Shown here: piece by piece, positions 5,256-6,372 of the stretch
How the letters are laid out: every line of letters starts with the position of its first letter
How positions within the stretch are numbered: position 1 is the first letter of the stretch
Source: Candidatus Omnitrophota bacterium
GTDB lineage: Bacteria; Omnitrophota; Gorgyraeia; Aquiviventales; Aquiviventaceae
Direction of reading: 5' to 3'
Length of the DNA stretch: 6,372 nt
Assembly (NCBI GenBank): GCA_016193195.1
Contig: JACPSQ010000027.1
Span: 1-6,372 of the forward strand
Notes under the pieces: generated by a model
The model's input: the letters and a program-made list of their open reading frames with translations, nothing else
Databases searched by the model: none
Told to the model about the DNA's origin: nothing
Program-made: the position numbers and the translations under genes

Positions 5256-5759
5256 TTAAGGTCTCTCCCAGCTCTTTGCCCCAATTTCAACCTTTCTCTT
5301 TTCGTACTCGTGCTTCCAAGAATCGGGTACCACCCCATCTCTATCAAGCTCCTGAACGACACAGTCAGGGTGCCTCAAGAAAATGTAATAGAACTCATTA
5401 TCCCATCGCTTTGCAGTCTTGATAAAACCGCATTTCTTCAGCAATGCAACTCGATCTCTCCAGCTTCGAACACCCCTCGTTGGGGATAGCCCGCTGGAAT
5501 ATGCGAATTCCTTTTCTTCACGCACTTCCACAAGACCTTCTTCAAAGACCCGATACCACAAGTCCAAGTAAACCCGCGAAGCGTCCTCGCCTTTGATGAG
5601 TTGGCGGATGAGGACAGTGATCAGTCCTAAGGTTCTTGGAGCAGCAATGAAGCCTGGTTCTTGTACAGGAAGCCATAGCTCTTCTTTCCAACTCGGAAAG
5701 TATTGATCCAGCACATTTGTCCGACGCTCTTTGGCTCTCTTGCCCCCGAGATTCGCCAT
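5256..5759 (-). CDS. Uncharacterised protein, possibly winged-helix-like
   Basis: I cannot name this 167-residue protein. It has a basic N-terminus (KRAKERR, 7-13), a segment with PRTLGLITVLIRQLIKG (41-57), then DLWYRVFEEGLVEVR (66-80), and RSWRDRVALLKKCGFI (98-113) followed by a FYYIFL strand-like stretch (123-128). The pattern of helix, helix, 'LLKKCGFI' turn and strand suggests a winged-helix fold, and there is a faint resemblance to hypothetical proteins scattered in bacterial and plasmid genomes; both are inference. No signal peptide or membrane segment is seen. The start at 5759 is preceded by AAGGAG with five bases of spacing, which favours it over the in-frame ATG at 5843. The DNA is AT-richer than its neighbours (25 of 60 bases G+C at 5341-5400 against 37 of 60 at 4501-4560), consistent with acquisition. 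Confidence 0.72.
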   Translation of the reverse strand: MANLGGKRAKERRTNVLDQYFPSWKEELWLPVQEPGFIAAPRTLGLITVLIRQLIKGEDASRVYLDLWYRVFEEGLVEVREEKEFAYSSGLSPTRGVRSWRDRVALLKKCGFIKTAKRWDNEFYYIFLRHPDCVVQELDRDGVVPDSWKHEYEKRKVEIGAKSWERP

Positions 5760-5764
5760 ATTCT

Positions 5765-5770
5765 CTCCTT
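5765..5770 (-). promoter_or_regulatory. Ribosome binding site deciding the start of the unknown gene
   Basis: The minus strand reads AAGGAG, then five bases, then the ATG at 5757-5759. No similar site precedes the upstream in-frame ATG at 5843, so the shorter 167-residue protein is preferred. Confidence 0.75.
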
Positions 5771-6024
5771 GAATAAGTCCACCCAATAAGTCGGTGAGGT
5801 TACAGCCACGCGTAGCCGTAACCATCACCTTCGCACTCCTCACAAGGCCTAAACGAGGGGTCTTGTTGTGCGATAACTCATTCTCTCAACTATTAGCGTT
5901 CGCGCAAGGACTAACGCTCGAAGGGACCGCTAGACATCCCGTTGAAGTTTGCAATGAAGACTGCTCAAACCAGCGGATTTCCGCGTTAACGCCCATTGCG
6001 AGACAATAGGTTACAGCAGTTGCC

Positions 6025-6070
6025 GTTATCCTCGTTATCTGCGTTGTCCTGTGTCGTCCCAGTTGTCCCT
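6025..6070. repeat. Degenerate 9-base tandem repeat
   Basis: About five imperfect units with a period of 9 to 10 bases follow a GTTGTCCTG-like pattern: GTTATCCTC (6025), GTTATCTGC (6034), GTTGTCCTG (6043), a TGTCGTCC-containing unit (6052) and GTTGTCCCT (6062). It is less regular than the heptad arrays but sits near one of them in a gene-free stretch. Confidence 0.5.
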
Positions 6071-6136
6071 GGTGTTGGTTAGATTGGGACTCCGGAGGCG
6101 TTCCTCAGTGGGCCGCCTCTACCGTCCGCTTTGCTC

Positions 6137-6178
6137 TTCTGACTTCTGACATCTGTTTTCTGGCCTCTGATCCTGACC
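6137..6178. repeat. TTCTGAC heptad array (inverse of the 5114-5148 unit)
   Basis: Two identical units TTCTGAC (6137-6150) are followed by decaying units ATCTGTT, TTCTGGC and CTCTGAT (6151-6171) and a final CCTGACC. TTCTGAC is the reverse complement of GTCAGAA, the unit at 5114-5148, so the two arrays face each other across the unknown gene. Confidence 0.75.
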
Positions 6179-6206
6179 CACGCCCCGCGTCTCCCGCCCC
6201 TTGCCC

Positions 6207-6372
6207 CTAAGACAAGAATTGGAGCGTGTGGAGGTTGCGGATCGGGAAGCGCTCGCTGGCATCTAAGATCTCGATGCCGACGAGCTCTCGCTTGTTGGCG
6301 ACGTGCAGGACAATACCCTGCTTGATCTCGATCGCTCCCTTCGGACGCTTCGAAGAGAGCTGGATATAGGCC
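6207..6372 (-). CDS. C-terminal part of a DUF2283-type small protein (partial)
   Basis: The minus strand is open from the right edge to a TAG at 6207-6209, giving the last 54 residues of a protein whose start lies outside the window. The fragment begins AYIQLSS, continues with GIVLHV and contains VGIEILDAS (31-39), the characteristic C-terminal motif of DUF2283 proteins, followed by a RFPIRNLHTLQF tail. DUF2283 members are small cytoplasmic proteins, usually below 100 residues, without an assigned function and sometimes found near toxin-antitoxin-like genes; no partner is visible here. The gene was recognised by translating the edge directly, since it has no start in the window. It is co-oriented with the rest but separated from the next gene by 447 bases. 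Confidence 0.8.
   Translation of the reverse strand, partial: AYIQLSSKRPKGAIEIKQGIVLHVANKRELVGIEILDASERFPIRNLHTLQFLS

Larger units (their letters stand above)
5760..6206. other. Gene-free stretch with repeats between the unknown gene and the DUF2283 gene
   Basis: No supported gene or tRNA is seen in these 447 bases. An open frame on the plus strand (5794-6009) has no ribosome binding site or recognisable product. The stretch holds a 10-base palindrome GCGTTAACGC (5983-5992), a loose inverted pair GCAATG/CATTGC (5951-5956 and 5994-5999), AGCGTT/AACGCT arms near 5893-5916, a degenerate 9-base repeat (6025-6070) and a heptad array (6137-6178). The promoter of the unknown gene presumably lies in the part nearest 5760, but no clear -35/-10 pair is visible. 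Confidence 0.5.

Noticed and set aside
5171..5362. Minus-strand 63-codon frame overlapping the 3' end of the unknown gene
   Set aside because: It begins inside the unknown gene in another frame, has no ribosome binding site and looks low-complexity and basic. A frameshifted tail of the unknown gene was considered, but nothing supports it.
5846..5992. Integron attC site in the gap upstream of the unknown gene
   Set aside because: Segments resembling core sites (GTTAACG, CTAAC) do not fit the RYYYAAC and GTTRRRY consensus in a paired arrangement, and no integrase is visible.
5794..6009. Plus-strand 71-codon frame in the gene-free stretch
   Set aside because: No ribosome binding site and no recognisable motif; it overlaps the likely promoter region of the unknown gene.
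828..6178. CRISPR array
   Set aside because: The repeats are 7 bases long and directly tandem, without the 25-40 base repeats and unique spacers of CRISPR, and no cas gene is present.

Overview
The window reads as part of a chromosome of a GC-rich, probably uncultivated bacterium. All supported genes lie on the minus strand. The genes alone do not fix the phylum. The combination of a bacterial apgM-family phosphoglycerate mutase and short heptanucleotide arrays in the gaps fits several candidate phyla, and only resembles the STRR repeats of cyanobacteria. That placement is inference.

Layout in the direction of transcription (high to low coordinates): the C-terminal end of a DUF2283-type small protein (6207-6372); a gene-free, repeat-bearing stretch (5760-6206); an AT-richer unknown gene (5256-5759); a cysteine desulfurase homologue (3761-5107); a cofactor-independent phosphoglycerate mutase family protein (2443-3660); an M17 leucyl aminopeptidase, pepA (904-2388); GTP cyclohydrolase I, folE (188-808); and a hairpin-rich stretch (1-187) that ends in a strong ribosome binding site whose gene starts just off the left edge. 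The four central genes are co-oriented with gaps of 54 to 100 bases, so co-transcription is plausible. They do not form one pathway: they serve sulfur metabolism, glycolysis or a related step, peptide turnover and pterin/folate synthesis.

Three things stand out. First, every gap between the co-oriented genes downstream of the unknown gene, and also the large gap upstream of it, carries a tandem array of 7-base units. The unit differs between gaps (GTGAGTG-like, GTAGTCC, GCGGAWT plus AAAATCC, GTCAGAA, TTCTGAC). Second, the cysteine desulfurase is interrupted in frame by about 60 residues encoded by a branched palindromic DNA element of about 180 bases, reminiscent of the Rickettsia palindromic elements found inside genes. 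Third, the same protein keeps the catalytic cysteine but lacks the PLP-binding lysine and several other active-site residues, so it may be a pseudoenzyme or have a changed function.
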